Of a stretch of DNA of 54,488 bases, positions 1 to 8,463 are shown piece by piece. Numbering within the stretch: the stretch's first letter is position 1; each line of letters opens with the position of its first letter. Below the pieces are notes generated by a model. It worked only from the letters and a program-made list of their open reading frames with translations, was not told the origin of the DNA and ran no database searches. The translations under genes were made by a program, and so were the position numbers. This DNA comes from an uncultured Saprospiraceae bacterium (GTDB lineage Bacteria > Bacteroidota > Bacteroidia > Chitinophagales > Saprospiraceae), in contig CALLAG010000197.1 of NCBI GenBank assembly GCA_938002705.1, forward strand, positions 1 to 54,488, read 5' to 3'.

Positions 1-358
1 TGGACATAGACAAGGCGAGAAGAGGGATTATAGCCTTCGCTAAATGACTGATGAACAACGCAGTATATGTTCATTATATTCGCTTAAGAAAATTTCAATT
101 TTCTGTTCAGCCAAGAATGTAGTAGATAGAGGTACCCTAAATGTAGTTTTAATTTTTCCGGAATGATTAAGATAGATGTGACGCTCATTAAGCATTAGGC
201 GTTTTGAGAGCTTATAATTCTTACACGTAAGAGCTGACTGCGATAGTCATTTTGAACAATTTTAAGAATTGTGAGTATTTCTGATACTTTTGATACCGTA
301 TTCTATAATTACTTACATAATATCTGTTGCATAATAGCCAATAGGTTTCTTTACAATT
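1..358. other. non-coding leader region, no gene recognised
   Basis: No convincing reading frame is present before the first gene. A perfect inverted repeat lies at 88-103 (GAAAATT, 2-base loop, AATTTTC), but it has no adjoining T-run on either side, so it is not a clear terminator. The rest is AT-rich and shows no RNA gene, no TAnnTTTG promoter element and no repeat that I could recognise. The upstream neighbour lies outside the window. Confidence 0.5.
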
Positions 359-3025
359 TTGAACTTAGAAACAAATAATAATAAATCCTTTATATATAAG
401 GCCTTAGATAATTTCCTCACTCAGAAGTTAGCATTAAAGAAAGGAGAGCGTCTATTAGTGTTCTTACTGCAAGTATGCATATGCTTGATAGTAACTGTAT
501 TGCTGATACTTAAGCCATTGTTCTCAGGGATGATGCTTTCTGCTTATAGTGTGGCCATCATGCCATTGGCATATATTCTGATTGCAATTTTTGCAGTGGT
601 GATACATTTTCTGATAAGTGCCCTACAGAGCGATAAGCCATTGTTCCGATCTATATTAATCAATCAATGGATACATGTATCAGCATTATTAGGGATAGGT
701 ATAGTGGTGAGTAATGCTGTCGTTCCTCATTGGATGACAGTAGTTCTATATGTCTATGCTTCTCTATATGCTGTTGTGACAGTATCATATTTCTATCAGT
801 ATTGCCAGTCTATTCTAACCATACGAGATGCTAAGAGGCTGTATGGATATATCGGTGCAGGAGCGATAGCAGGAGGTATCATAGGAGGCTATCTTACTAA
901 TGCTCTTATAGATATAATAGATAAGAGTGGCTTGCTCTATCTCAGTGCTATTTTCTTGATAATTACTTGTGCAATATATTATTACATCGACAGATTAGAT
1001 TCTGAAGACTTAGAGCTTGACTTTGCTCGTCGTCCTAAGGGATTGATAGTTCCTCATGCACTTTCATTACTTAAGAACAGACACATTTTTAATATCGCTA
1101 TGCTGATGGGCTTAGGTGTCGTAGTGAGTAGATTGGTAGATTATCAGTTCAGTTATCTGGCATTAGAGCATGTAGCCAGTAGTAATGATTTAGCCTCATT
1201 TTTTGGATTTTGGTTTTCTACTATTAATGTGATAGGGTTTATCATTCAGTTATTTGTAGTGCATATTGTAGTAGAGCGTTTTGGCATTACATATAGTTTA
1301 TTGAGTATGCCAGTATTGTTATTGCTCGGGCTATTTTTTCTGATCTTTTTTCCAGTTTTATTCTTTGGTATTTTGGTTAAGTCATTTGACGGAAGTCTTA
1401 AGCAGAGTATCTACAAGACAGGTACAGAGTTAGTCATCATGCCCCTGAGCCCTAGTCTGAGACGTAAGGCTAAGACCTTTATAGATGTAGTAGTAGATAG
1501 TCTTGCTACGGGTTTTGCTGGATTTCTAATATATTCATTCAGTAATCTGATGGGGCTTTCATTTATGAAGATTAATGCACTTACAGTTATGACGTGTTGT
1601 GTTTGGATATTCTTCATCATACGTTCTTCTAAGAGTTATAATAAAGTCTTATTTAATCAAATAGAAGTCGACCAGAAATCCGTTAAGTCTAATCCTAAAT
1701 TAACCAATGTCCAATATGTCAAGAATTACATTAATGATCAACGGTCCGCTGGACAGAGTGTAAGAGATGCATTGAAGAGCTTAATGATACACGATAATCA
1801 TAATATACGTGTACTTGCATTGAGGGAGTATGGCCGCCGTTATTATGATAGTGATCGAGCTACAGTATATGAGATGACTAATTCTGATAATAGTGCATTG
1901 CAAGCTGAAGCTTATCGTGTAATCCTGAGTTGGTCTAAGACGCCAGAATCTATAGACAAGTTATATAGAACTACTAAGTTGAATAACCAGCCATATCTAC
2001 TATCAGCGTTAGCTGATACGTTGCACTACAAGGTTCAGATTAAGAAGTATGGGGTACATAGTAAAATCCTCAAAACTTATAGATCATTAACAGATAGCTT
2101 GTATGATAACTATACTCCTATGTCTGAAGGTATCAACCACTTATTTAGAGCAGCCGTCGTATCAAGGTGTATAGAGATCTATCCTGTCATCGAGTCTGAG
2201 TTGTCTTCTAATCTTTCTCCAGCATATCAGAAAGCATCTCTTGATGCGATAGCCTATGGCGCAGATCCATATTTCTTTGATCGATTACTTATCGAGAATG
2301 TACATGTCGGTAATAATGAATCTTACTATAAATGTCTTGCCACCTTTCCTTCTCGACTACTCGCTAAGCTAAAGGCTAACTTGGATAATCCAAATGTGTT
2401 ATTGAGGTATCTACCAGCATGTAGTTACATGGATAATCAGAAGACGGTTAATTTCTTATTCCAACTACTTGATCATAAGAATATAAGGACAAGAAGAAAG
2501 GCTTTGTATATGATTAATTACCTGAAGAGGAATTTTGATTATCTCAATTATAGTAATATAAAGAGTAAATCTAAACTGATTTCGGAAGTAAAATACCTTA
2601 AGAAATTGATGGGTAGTAGCTATGTGTTTTCAAACTTAAAAGTACAAAATCTCAGTGCTCAGGGAGTGAGTAGAGGTCTAAGCAGAGAGATTAATAGTTC
2701 TCTTGTCCGTATATTTATCTTCATAGGATTAATCACTGAGCGAGATGATATGCACTTAATATATAGTGCTATTAAGAGTAAGAGACAGAATTCGGCTTTG
2801 GATATATTAGACAGTGTGCTTCCTTATAGACTGAGAAAAGTTCTTGTCCCTATTATAGAAATTGTCGTTGCTAAAAATTGGACATTAGAGGATCTAAGAA
2901 ATCAAAAAATTAAAATTCCTTCTAATAAAAAAGCTTTCAAATTTGTCAGATCTATACGGGATACGAACCTGAATGTAGCTATCAATGCTTACTTAAAAAA
3001 TAAAGAAGAAGTCGAGCTTGTCTAA
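359..3025 (+). CDS. Npt1/Npt2-like (MFS-fold) membrane transporter with C-terminal HEAT-like repeats
   Basis: An 888-residue inner-membrane protein. About twelve hydrophobic segments fill residues 30-425, followed by a soluble, helix-rich tail (about 430-888) that reads like HEAT/armadillo repeats. The first half carries two stretches I associate with ATP/ADP-carrier-like MFS proteins: DAKRLYGYIGAGAIAGG at about 157-173, and ELVIMPLSPSLRRKAKTFID at about 357-376. Known relatives are nucleotide transporters of intracellular bacteria and a broader free-living group with HEAT tails whose substrate is unknown, so nucleotide transport is not assured here. The start is TTG: the frame has a stop at 335-337 and its first ATG is only at residue 58, inside the membrane region. 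It ends 4 bases before a convergent serine hydrolase gene. Confidence 0.6.
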   Translation: MNLETNNNKSFIYKALDNFLTQKLALKKGERLLVFLLQVCICLIVTVLLILKPLFSGMMLSAYSVAIMPLAYILIAIFAVVIHFLISALQSDKPLFRSILINQWIHVSALLGIGIVVSNAVVPHWMTVVLYVYASLYAVVTVSYFYQYCQSILTIRDAKRLYGYIGAGAIAGGIIGGYLTNALIDIIDKSGLLYLSAIFLIITCAIYYYIDRLDSEDLELDFARRPKGLIVPHALSLLKNRHIFNIAMLMGLGVVVSRLVDYQFSYLALEHVASSNDLASFFGFWFSTINVIGFIIQLFVVHIVVERFGITYSLLSMPVLLLLGLFFLIFFPVLFFGILVKSFDGSLKQSIYKTGTELVIMPLSPSLRRKAKTFIDVVVDSLATGFAGFLIYSFSNLMGLSFMKINALTVMTCCVWIFFIIRSSKSYNKVLFNQIEVDQKSVKSNPKLTNVQYVKNYINDQRSAGQSVRDALKSLMIHDNHNIRVLALREYGRRYYDSDRATVYEMTNSDNSALQAEAYRVILSWSKTPESIDKLYRTTKLNNQPYLLSALADTLHYKVQIKKYGVHSKILKTYRSLTDSLYDNYTPMSEGINHLFRAAVVSRCIEIYPVIESELSSNLSPAYQKASLDAIAYGADPYFFDRLLIENVHVGNNESYYKCLATFPSRLLAKLKANLDNPNVLLRYLPACSYMDNQKTVNFLFQLLDHKNIRTRRKALYMINYLKRNFDYLNYSNIKSKSKLISEVKYLKKLMGSSYVFSNLKVQNLSAQGVSRGLSREINSSLVRIFIFIGLITERDDMHLIYSAIKSKRQNSALDILDSVLPYRLRKVLVPIIEIVVAKNWTLEDLRNQKIKIPSNKKAFKFVRSIRDTNLNVAINAYLKNKEEVELV

Positions 3026-3029
3026 AGTT

Positions 3030-4007
3030 CTAATCTTTCGTTGCTTCTTTCATGACAGGTCCAGTCTGATTGAGGGGAAACTTAGCAGGGTCTCTGTTAA
3101 GGCCTAGTGCAGATTCTGCAATTTTGATAAGATCACGGCATATCTTAGAGCCATTAGGATCTTCTATAAGTGCTACAAGGATATACTTACGATCGCCCTT
3201 GCCGTCTATGAGTACGCTATCAGAATGAAAATTTCTCCAAGAGCCAGATTTCCTATACATGATAATACCAGGCTCTAATTTCCTTAGCGTATTGACGAAC
3301 TTATGATTGATCTCAGGTTTGACAAGATATTTTTGCATCTCCTCATTGTATACACTGCTTACTAACTTGCCATAGGCGAGCATCGTATAGAATCGGCATA
3401 CTTGATGTACAGTAGCTCCGTGAGATATCCCAAATAATGGATCTGGCTTTCTAATGTCAGCTTTAGCATATTTTTTTCCTACCCATAATCCACCACCCTT
3501 TTTTTTATCATAGAGATTATAATAGTCATTCTGTAGTACAGTTGCTATAGTCTCCAGGCCTATACGTTCTATCACTCTTGTAGTGGCTTGGTTATTAGAT
3601 TTAGCAATCATAAGTCTCATGTCTTTTTTGAGAGCGTCATCATATGCTAATGTATTGTTCTTAACACACTCCATAGCTGCGAGTAGTACGGCTATCTTAG
3701 GGAGACTTGCAGAATACATCATATGATTACCATTGACAGTGGCATATCTGATGTTCTCTGGATCATGTAAGTCTACAAGCCCTACAGATAATCTTTTCTG
3801 GAGGATGAGATTGCGGTATACTTTATTCTTTGATATTCTATTAATGAGCTGATTCTGTAGATATACATCTACGGTATTCTCCAGTTCTACATACAACTCA
3901 GAGGGGTAAGGGTATGTCCCTGTATTAAATCTATATTGCGCATAGCATGACGATGATAGGGCAATAGCGCCTATAGAAATTATGACTATTTTTATGATAT
4001 TAGACAT
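3030..4007 (-). CDS. exported class A beta-lactamase-fold serine hydrolase
   Basis: A 325-residue protein with an N-terminal signal peptide (cleavage near residue 23, CYA/Q). The three active-site boxes of the penicillin-recognising serine hydrolase fold are present in order and at class A spacing: SLPK at 101-104 (nucleophile S101, general base K104), SNN at 137-139 in place of SDN, and KSG at 253-255. I do not see the class A omega-loop glutamate motif (ExxLN) after SNN, so deacylation of beta-lactams is doubtful; a peptidoglycan or peptide hydrolase role is equally possible. The start ATG lies 5 bases after a TATCTTTG element, suggesting a leaderless mRNA. It diverges from the dikinase-like gene at 4141 and resembles the hydrolase at 7039. 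Confidence 0.8.
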   Translation of the reverse strand: MSNIIKIVIISIGAIALSSSCYAQYRFNTGTYPYPSELYVELENTVDVYLQNQLINRISKNKVYRNLILQKRLSVGLVDLHDPENIRYATVNGNHMMYSASLPKIAVLLAAMECVKNNTLAYDDALKKDMRLMIAKSNNQATTRVIERIGLETIATVLQNDYYNLYDKKKGGGLWVGKKYAKADIRKPDPLFGISHGATVHQVCRFYTMLAYGKLVSSVYNEEMQKYLVKPEINHKFVNTLRKLEPGIIMYRKSGSWRNFHSDSVLIDGKGDRKYILVALIEDPNGSKICRDLIKIAESALGLNRDPAKFPLNQTGPVMKEATKD

Positions 4008-4011
4008 CTTT

Positions 4012-4019
4012 CAAAGATA
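4012..4019 (-). promoter_or_regulatory. Bacteroidota -7 promoter element for the 3030-4007 hydrolase
   Basis: On the minus strand this reads TATCTTTG, an exact match to the Bacteroidota -7 consensus TAnnTTTG. Its last base is 5 bases from the A of the start codon at 4007. At the rnpB gene in this window the same distance separates the element from the RNA 5' end, so transcription here probably begins at or next to the ATG. No TTG -33 element is seen at the expected spacing. Confidence 0.55.
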
Positions 4020-4049
4020 GATATAGTGAGTTATAATTACCGTTACAGT

Positions 4050-4066
4050 TTAGTTAATTTAACTAA
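4050..4066. promoter_or_regulatory. palindrome in the divergent intergenic region, candidate operator
   Basis: TTAGTTAA and TTAACTAA form an exact 8-base inverted repeat around a single central T. It lies between the minus-strand hydrolase (start 4007) and the plus-strand dikinase-like gene (start 4141), about 30 bases upstream of the -7 element of the former. Position and symmetry suit a shared operator, but no regulator is encoded nearby. Confidence 0.35.
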
Positions 4067-4140
4067 TTGTAAAGCGAACTTAATATTCTATCGCTAAGTT
4101 GTCCACTATATTAATCACGCTCAATCTAAGTTGTTTTATA

Positions 4141-7035
4141 ATGCAGATACATTCTTTTATACGTACACTATTAGTTGTCAGTGTGATGATAAGTTCCTAT
4201 AGTGGGATAGCTCAGCAGGTATCCAGAAGTCTGATATCAGAGTTTAAGGAAGATGTCAGAGGTCCATATAAAGATATCAAGTGGTTCTGTGATGATGGTA
4301 GTATAAGAGAAGCTCGCGATCCCTGTCCAGAGCCTATGGAAGGCGTCCAGCATGCACGATATAAAGATAATATTGTACAACTGGCAGAGAGGCATCATCT
4401 TTTTTTAGATCAGATACTAACTGGTACAGATCACAATATATTCTGGGATGAGAAGAATCAGAACAGTAGACTCAAGCAGTATCAGATAACTAATTTCCTA
4501 TATGCTGCAGATAACGGATGGATACTCGAGAAAGCTAAGTCCTACCGCGGGGCTAAGCAGGTAGAAGACGAACAGAAATGGGGTCAAGAATTCTTAGAGT
4601 GGCTCGTCAGTAGCGATAGCCGTATAAGAGAGAACTTCCTCCTTATCAGAATGGCTGCAGAAGATATCCCCCATGGAGAAGAAAGTAATGTCAGCCAGCG
4701 GGTCCGGGCCTATTCTAAATTGCTCGCTGACCTTGATCCAAAGTTTATGGATCTCAGAATCAAAATACATAACAACCCTGATAGGGCAGATATAGATAAT
4801 GTAGAGAAATGGACTACAACCCACGCGGACAGATTATCAAAGCAATCTAAGGAATATGCTACATCACTAATAGATGATATGAAAGTCATGTACAGGCCCT
4901 TCTCCACAGAAGATGTCAATGATTACTTAAGATATCTGCCTAAAGAATCTGATATATATTCTCATATCAAAACATTCAGCGATAATCATGCAGACAGCCC
5001 TGCTGCTCTCAGGAGTATAGAGATATGCGGACTACTTGCTAAGATCAGGTCTGACATCTATGACACTAAGTGGAGTGTAGCCAGAGTAAAGCTTATAGAT
5101 CTGAGTAATTATCTGGAGGATGTCCTCATGCACAGTATCGGAGACTGGGATAATAATACGATTACTGACATCAGAGATAATCTATGTTTTCTCACAGAAG
5201 CCGTCTATGGTTGTGGTTATATAGAACTGTGGGAGTACGAGAAATTACAGAATGATATGGGGTGGCTACATGGATCTCACGTCAGTGTAGAACATCTTAA
5301 TACCTACATATATAATACTCAGAAGATAGTGTTGTGGTCTACCCAGATGCTACAATCATTATATACTGAACCAGTTAATGAATTCAGAAATTTTGAGCCG
5401 CTGGTAGGAGGATTTGTAGATGACAAGATAAGATCTACTATTGTGTTAAGTGTAGGGCAGATCGTCTCTAGCCTGAAAGAAAAATTTAATACATATGCAG
5501 ATAGGACTTCAATCATTATGAATAAAAAAAACATAGCTGGTATACAAGGTCTTAATCCAGGCATAGCTAAAGGTATTATAGAAGTTGTATCTCAGTTACC
5601 TGAGAATGTAGATCTTGATGCAGATAAGATATACGCATTCGATAGGCCTCCTGCAGATCTTAAGCCTGTCGCTGGGATACTTAATGTACAAGAAGGTAAT
5701 CCTGTGAGTCATGTACAGTTGCTTGCTCGTAACCTAGCTATACCTAACGGTCTTATAAACTCAGAGCTGCTAGATTATCTTAAGAAATATGATGGCGAAG
5801 AAGTCTTCTATGCTGTCTCTCCCAAAGGAACAATAGTACTGAAGTTAGCCAAAGAAATGTCTAAGGAGGAGAGTAAGATATTTAAAAATAAAAATGAGGA
5901 TAAGAAGCGATTAACGATCAGTACTTCTAAGATAATACTACATCCTGATAGCCTTCTTGATATGTCTAAGATAGATGCCAGCTACAGTGGGATATGGTGT
6001 GGTCCCAAGGCCGCTAACCTCGGTCAGCTTAAGCAAATGTTTCCAGACAATGTTGTAGATGGATTTGTAATTCCTTTCGGTGTATTCAAGGATCATATGG
6101 AGCAAGATATACCTGGGATAGGAGAGAGTTACTGGACTTACCTCAAGCGTATATTCTCTAATGAGAAATTAATGTATGCTCAGGGATTAGATAGAAAAGA
6201 GATAGAATGTATCACACTACAAGAGCTTAACTACCTGCAAGAACTTATAGAGAAAATGCCTCTCAAAGATGGTTTTATCAAAAATATAGAATCTCACTTT
6301 AAGACAATTTTCTCTGCTGATATAGGACGTGTTCCTGTGTTTCTGAGAAGTGATACTAATATGGAGGATCTACCAGAATTTACGGGAGCAGGTCTGAATC
6401 TGACATTGTTTAATGTATTAGAAAGACAGAAAATATTAGATGGAATCAAGAAAGTATGGGCATCGCCATATACAGAAAGAAGTTATCAGTGGAGACAACA
6501 GTACCTTGATAATCCAGAAGATGTCTATCCCAGTATACTGATAATCCCGAGTGTAGACGTAGATAAGTCAGGTGTAATTATCACTAAGGGAGTCAGTAGT
6601 GGAGATGTAGATGCTATAAGTATATCATTCAGTAAAGGCGTAGGTGGTGCCGTAGAGGGACAATCCGCAGAGAGTTACGTCATACACAAGAGCGGCTACA
6701 TAGAGCTGATAAGTCCAGGTCGAGAGACAAAGTACAGAGTAATCCCACCTACAGGAGGATCTACTTTACGATATAATTCTCTAGACAGATCGGTACTTTC
6801 TGATACCGACCTCTTAAGTCTTAGAGATATGGCCACAAGTATAAGTGATAAGATGGATACGGTCAGCCCAGCTGGAGGTCCTTATGATATAGAATTAGGT
6901 ATAAAAGATGGGAAAATATGGTTATTCCAAGTTAGACCATTCGTAGAAAATAAAGAGGCTAATGCTTCTCTATATTTAGAATCACTAGACCCTAAGTTTG
7001 ACGATAAGCTAATACCGTTAGACGATACCAAATAG
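4141..7035 (+). CDS. exported dikinase-like protein (PEP-synthase/glucan-water-dikinase type domains)
   Basis: A 964-residue protein from the ATG at 4141; an in-frame TTG at 4099 would add 14 residues ahead of the signal peptide and is less likely. Order: signal peptide (1-24, ending SGIAQ/Q), a helical region of about 440 residues without a recognised domain, a PEP-utiliser swivelling domain with the phosphohistidine motif GNPVSHVQLLARNL (H524), then a PPDK-type nucleotide-binding domain with GPKAANLGQL and VFLRSDTNMEDLPEFTGAG, ending in ELGIKDGKIWLFQVRPF. His domain before ATP domain is the order of glucan water dikinases, the reverse of PEP synthase. The residues look intact, yet the signal peptide predicts export away from cytoplasmic ATP. 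Only 3 bases separate it from the next hydrolase gene, so the two are probably co-transcribed. Confidence 0.7.
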   Translation: MQIHSFIRTLLVVSVMISSYSGIAQQVSRSLISEFKEDVRGPYKDIKWFCDDGSIREARDPCPEPMEGVQHARYKDNIVQLAERHHLFLDQILTGTDHNIFWDEKNQNSRLKQYQITNFLYAADNGWILEKAKSYRGAKQVEDEQKWGQEFLEWLVSSDSRIRENFLLIRMAAEDIPHGEESNVSQRVRAYSKLLADLDPKFMDLRIKIHNNPDRADIDNVEKWTTTHADRLSKQSKEYATSLIDDMKVMYRPFSTEDVNDYLRYLPKESDIYSHIKTFSDNHADSPAALRSIEICGLLAKIRSDIYDTKWSVARVKLIDLSNYLEDVLMHSIGDWDNNTITDIRDNLCFLTEAVYGCGYIELWEYEKLQNDMGWLHGSHVSVEHLNTYIYNTQKIVLWSTQMLQSLYTEPVNEFRNFEPLVGGFVDDKIRSTIVLSVGQIVSSLKEKFNTYADRTSIIMNKKNIAGIQGLNPGIAKGIIEVVSQLPENVDLDADKIYAFDRPPADLKPVAGILNVQEGNPVSHVQLLARNLAIPNGLINSELLDYLKKYDGEEVFYAVSPKGTIVLKLAKEMSKEESKIFKNKNEDKKRLTISTSKIILHPDSLLDMSKIDASYSGIWCGPKAANLGQLKQMFPDNVVDGFVIPFGVFKDHMEQDIPGIGESYWTYLKRIFSNEKLMYAQGLDRKEIECITLQELNYLQELIEKMPLKDGFIKNIESHFKTIFSADIGRVPVFLRSDTNMEDLPEFTGAGLNLTLFNVLERQKILDGIKKVWASPYTERSYQWRQQYLDNPEDVYPSILIIPSVDVDKSGVIITKGVSSGDVDAISISFSKGVGGAVEGQSAESYVIHKSGYIELISPGRETKYRVIPPTGGSTLRYNSLDRSVLSDTDLLSLRDMATSISDKMDTVSPAGGPYDIELGIKDGKIWLFQVRPFVENKEANASLYLESLDPKFDDKLIPLDDTK

Positions 7036-7038
7036 AAA

Positions 7039-8289
7039 ATGATTATGAAAAGTCTACCAATAATAATTTTAATTTGCTTAAGTCAAAGCATCAATGCATA
7101 TCCCATCGATGGGTATAAATATACAGGAATAGAAAGGTTACTCTACCAGTGGAGGATATACCAAGACTCTGCTGTAGACTCTAAGCTTAAGAAAGGCGCT
7201 TTTCTTATGATGGATGACATTAAGTTGTCATTAGTAGGAAAGGACTACGACTGGTCTACGCCTAAAGATAAGACAGTGCAGAGAACTGTAGACGGTATCT
7301 TCAGATCTTTAGAGCCGCAATATAGCCTTAGTGTTATGGATATATCGTCACCAGATAATATTAGATATGCAGAAAAAAGGGAGGACGTCGGTTACCAACC
7401 AGGTAGCGTAGGTAAGTTAGCTATCACAGTAGCACTGTTCTACGAGTTGTCTCGAGTATATGACAATGATTGGGATAAGATACATGCAGTGCTATACACT
7501 AAGAAAGTGAAAGCAGGACCGTGGAGTATACCTAACCATCACACGGTTCCTTTCTATGATATAAAAAAAGATAAATATACTAAGCGTAAGATAGTCCCTA
7601 CTGATGAGTTTACTCTATACCAATGGTTAGACCATATGATGTCAGTGAGTAGTAATGCAGCTGCAAGTATATTAATGAGAGAAGCGATTCTTATACATAT
7701 AATGGATAAGAGATATGACTGCGCCAGTTATGGAGATATGGATGCCGTATTTGCAGATACTGATAAATCTATCTTGGCAGACTTGTCAGAAGATATAATG
7801 AATTGCCCACTAAGAGAACTAGGAATCGATGATGACGAATGGAGATTAGGAGGTTTTTTTACAAGAGGAGCAGAACCTTACGTACCTCGTCAAGGAGGCA
7901 GCACCGGTACTACCAGGGGCCTAATGAAATATATGCTTGCAATGGAACAAGGTAAGATTGTAAATGAGAGAGTATCCTTAGAGATCAAGCGATTAATGTA
8001 TCTCACTGATAGACGTATAAGGTATGCCAGTTCTCGTACAATAGCTGATGATGCTGTTTATTTTAAAAGTGGAAGTTTGTATAGTTTCAAGGATGAACCA
8101 GGATTTGTCAGAAAGCAATATGCTGGTAATAAATATAACTATATGAACAGTATCGCTATAATAGAAAAACAAGATAGTACGCAGAAGAAATATATGGTGG
8201 CTCTAATGAGTAATGTATTAAGAAAGAATAGTGTATCAGAGCACTATGGACTTGCAAGCCAGATAGATGGACTAATTATGAATGAATAA
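7039..8289 (+). CDS. second exported class A beta-lactamase-fold serine hydrolase
   Basis: A 416-residue protein with a signal peptide (MIMKSLPIIILICLSQSINA, cleavage near 20). The serine-hydrolase boxes are present: SVGK at 123-126, SSN at 204-206 and KSG at 343-345. Compared with the 3030-4007 protein it carries about 65 extra residues between SSN and KSG, rich in acidic residues. True class A beta-lactamases are about 290 residues, so this is a larger, divergent relative; substrate unknown. It starts 3 bases after the dikinase-like gene, and its last codons overlap an ATG at 8282 in another frame that begins a signal peptide. Together these suggest one operon of exported enzymes. Confidence 0.75.
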   Translation: MIMKSLPIIILICLSQSINAYPIDGYKYTGIERLLYQWRIYQDSAVDSKLKKGAFLMMDDIKLSLVGKDYDWSTPKDKTVQRTVDGIFRSLEPQYSLSVMDISSPDNIRYAEKREDVGYQPGSVGKLAITVALFYELSRVYDNDWDKIHAVLYTKKVKAGPWSIPNHHTVPFYDIKKDKYTKRKIVPTDEFTLYQWLDHMMSVSSNAAASILMREAILIHIMDKRYDCASYGDMDAVFADTDKSILADLSEDIMNCPLRELGIDDDEWRLGGFFTRGAEPYVPRQGGSTGTTRGLMKYMLAMEQGKIVNERVSLEIKRLMYLTDRRIRYASSRTIADDAVYFKSGSLYSFKDEPGFVRKQYAGNKYNYMNSIAIIEKQDSTQKKYMVALMSNVLRKNSVSEHYGLASQIDGLIMNE

Positions 8290-8463
8290 GAGCTTTCTTA
8301 TAAGCTTAAGTATATTTGTAATTACAACAGCATAGATATCGAGAATAAAGAGATTATAGCATTAAGTGATACCCTATACGAAGCATCAAGGTCCATCAGA
8401 GTACTTAGGTCTGTTAACTGGGGTTTAGAGGTTAAGAAGGATTTCTTTGCTCAAGATGCCCAA
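8282..8463 (+). pseudogene. out-of-frame 5' end of the DUF1704 gene (signal peptide plus N-terminal segment)
   Basis: An ATG at 8282 overlaps the stop of the preceding gene and encodes MNKSFLISLSIFVITTA, a typical short signal peptide, then meets a TAG at 8333. The frame of the downstream metallopeptidase is open from 8290, right after the upstream stop, and reads DTLYEASRSIRVLRSVNWG and KKDFFAQDAQVLP through 8368-8469. That fits the conserved start of DUF1704 proteins but contains no ATG, GTG or TTG before the GTG at 8464. A one-base deletion (or two-base insertion) at about 8315-8335 would join signal peptide and enzyme. It is either a real frameshift mutation, a programmed shift or a sequencing error. 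Confidence 0.6.

Noticed and set aside
88..103. Terminator at the left edge
   Set aside because: The stem is only A/T pairs apart from one G-C at the base, and has no T-run on either side.
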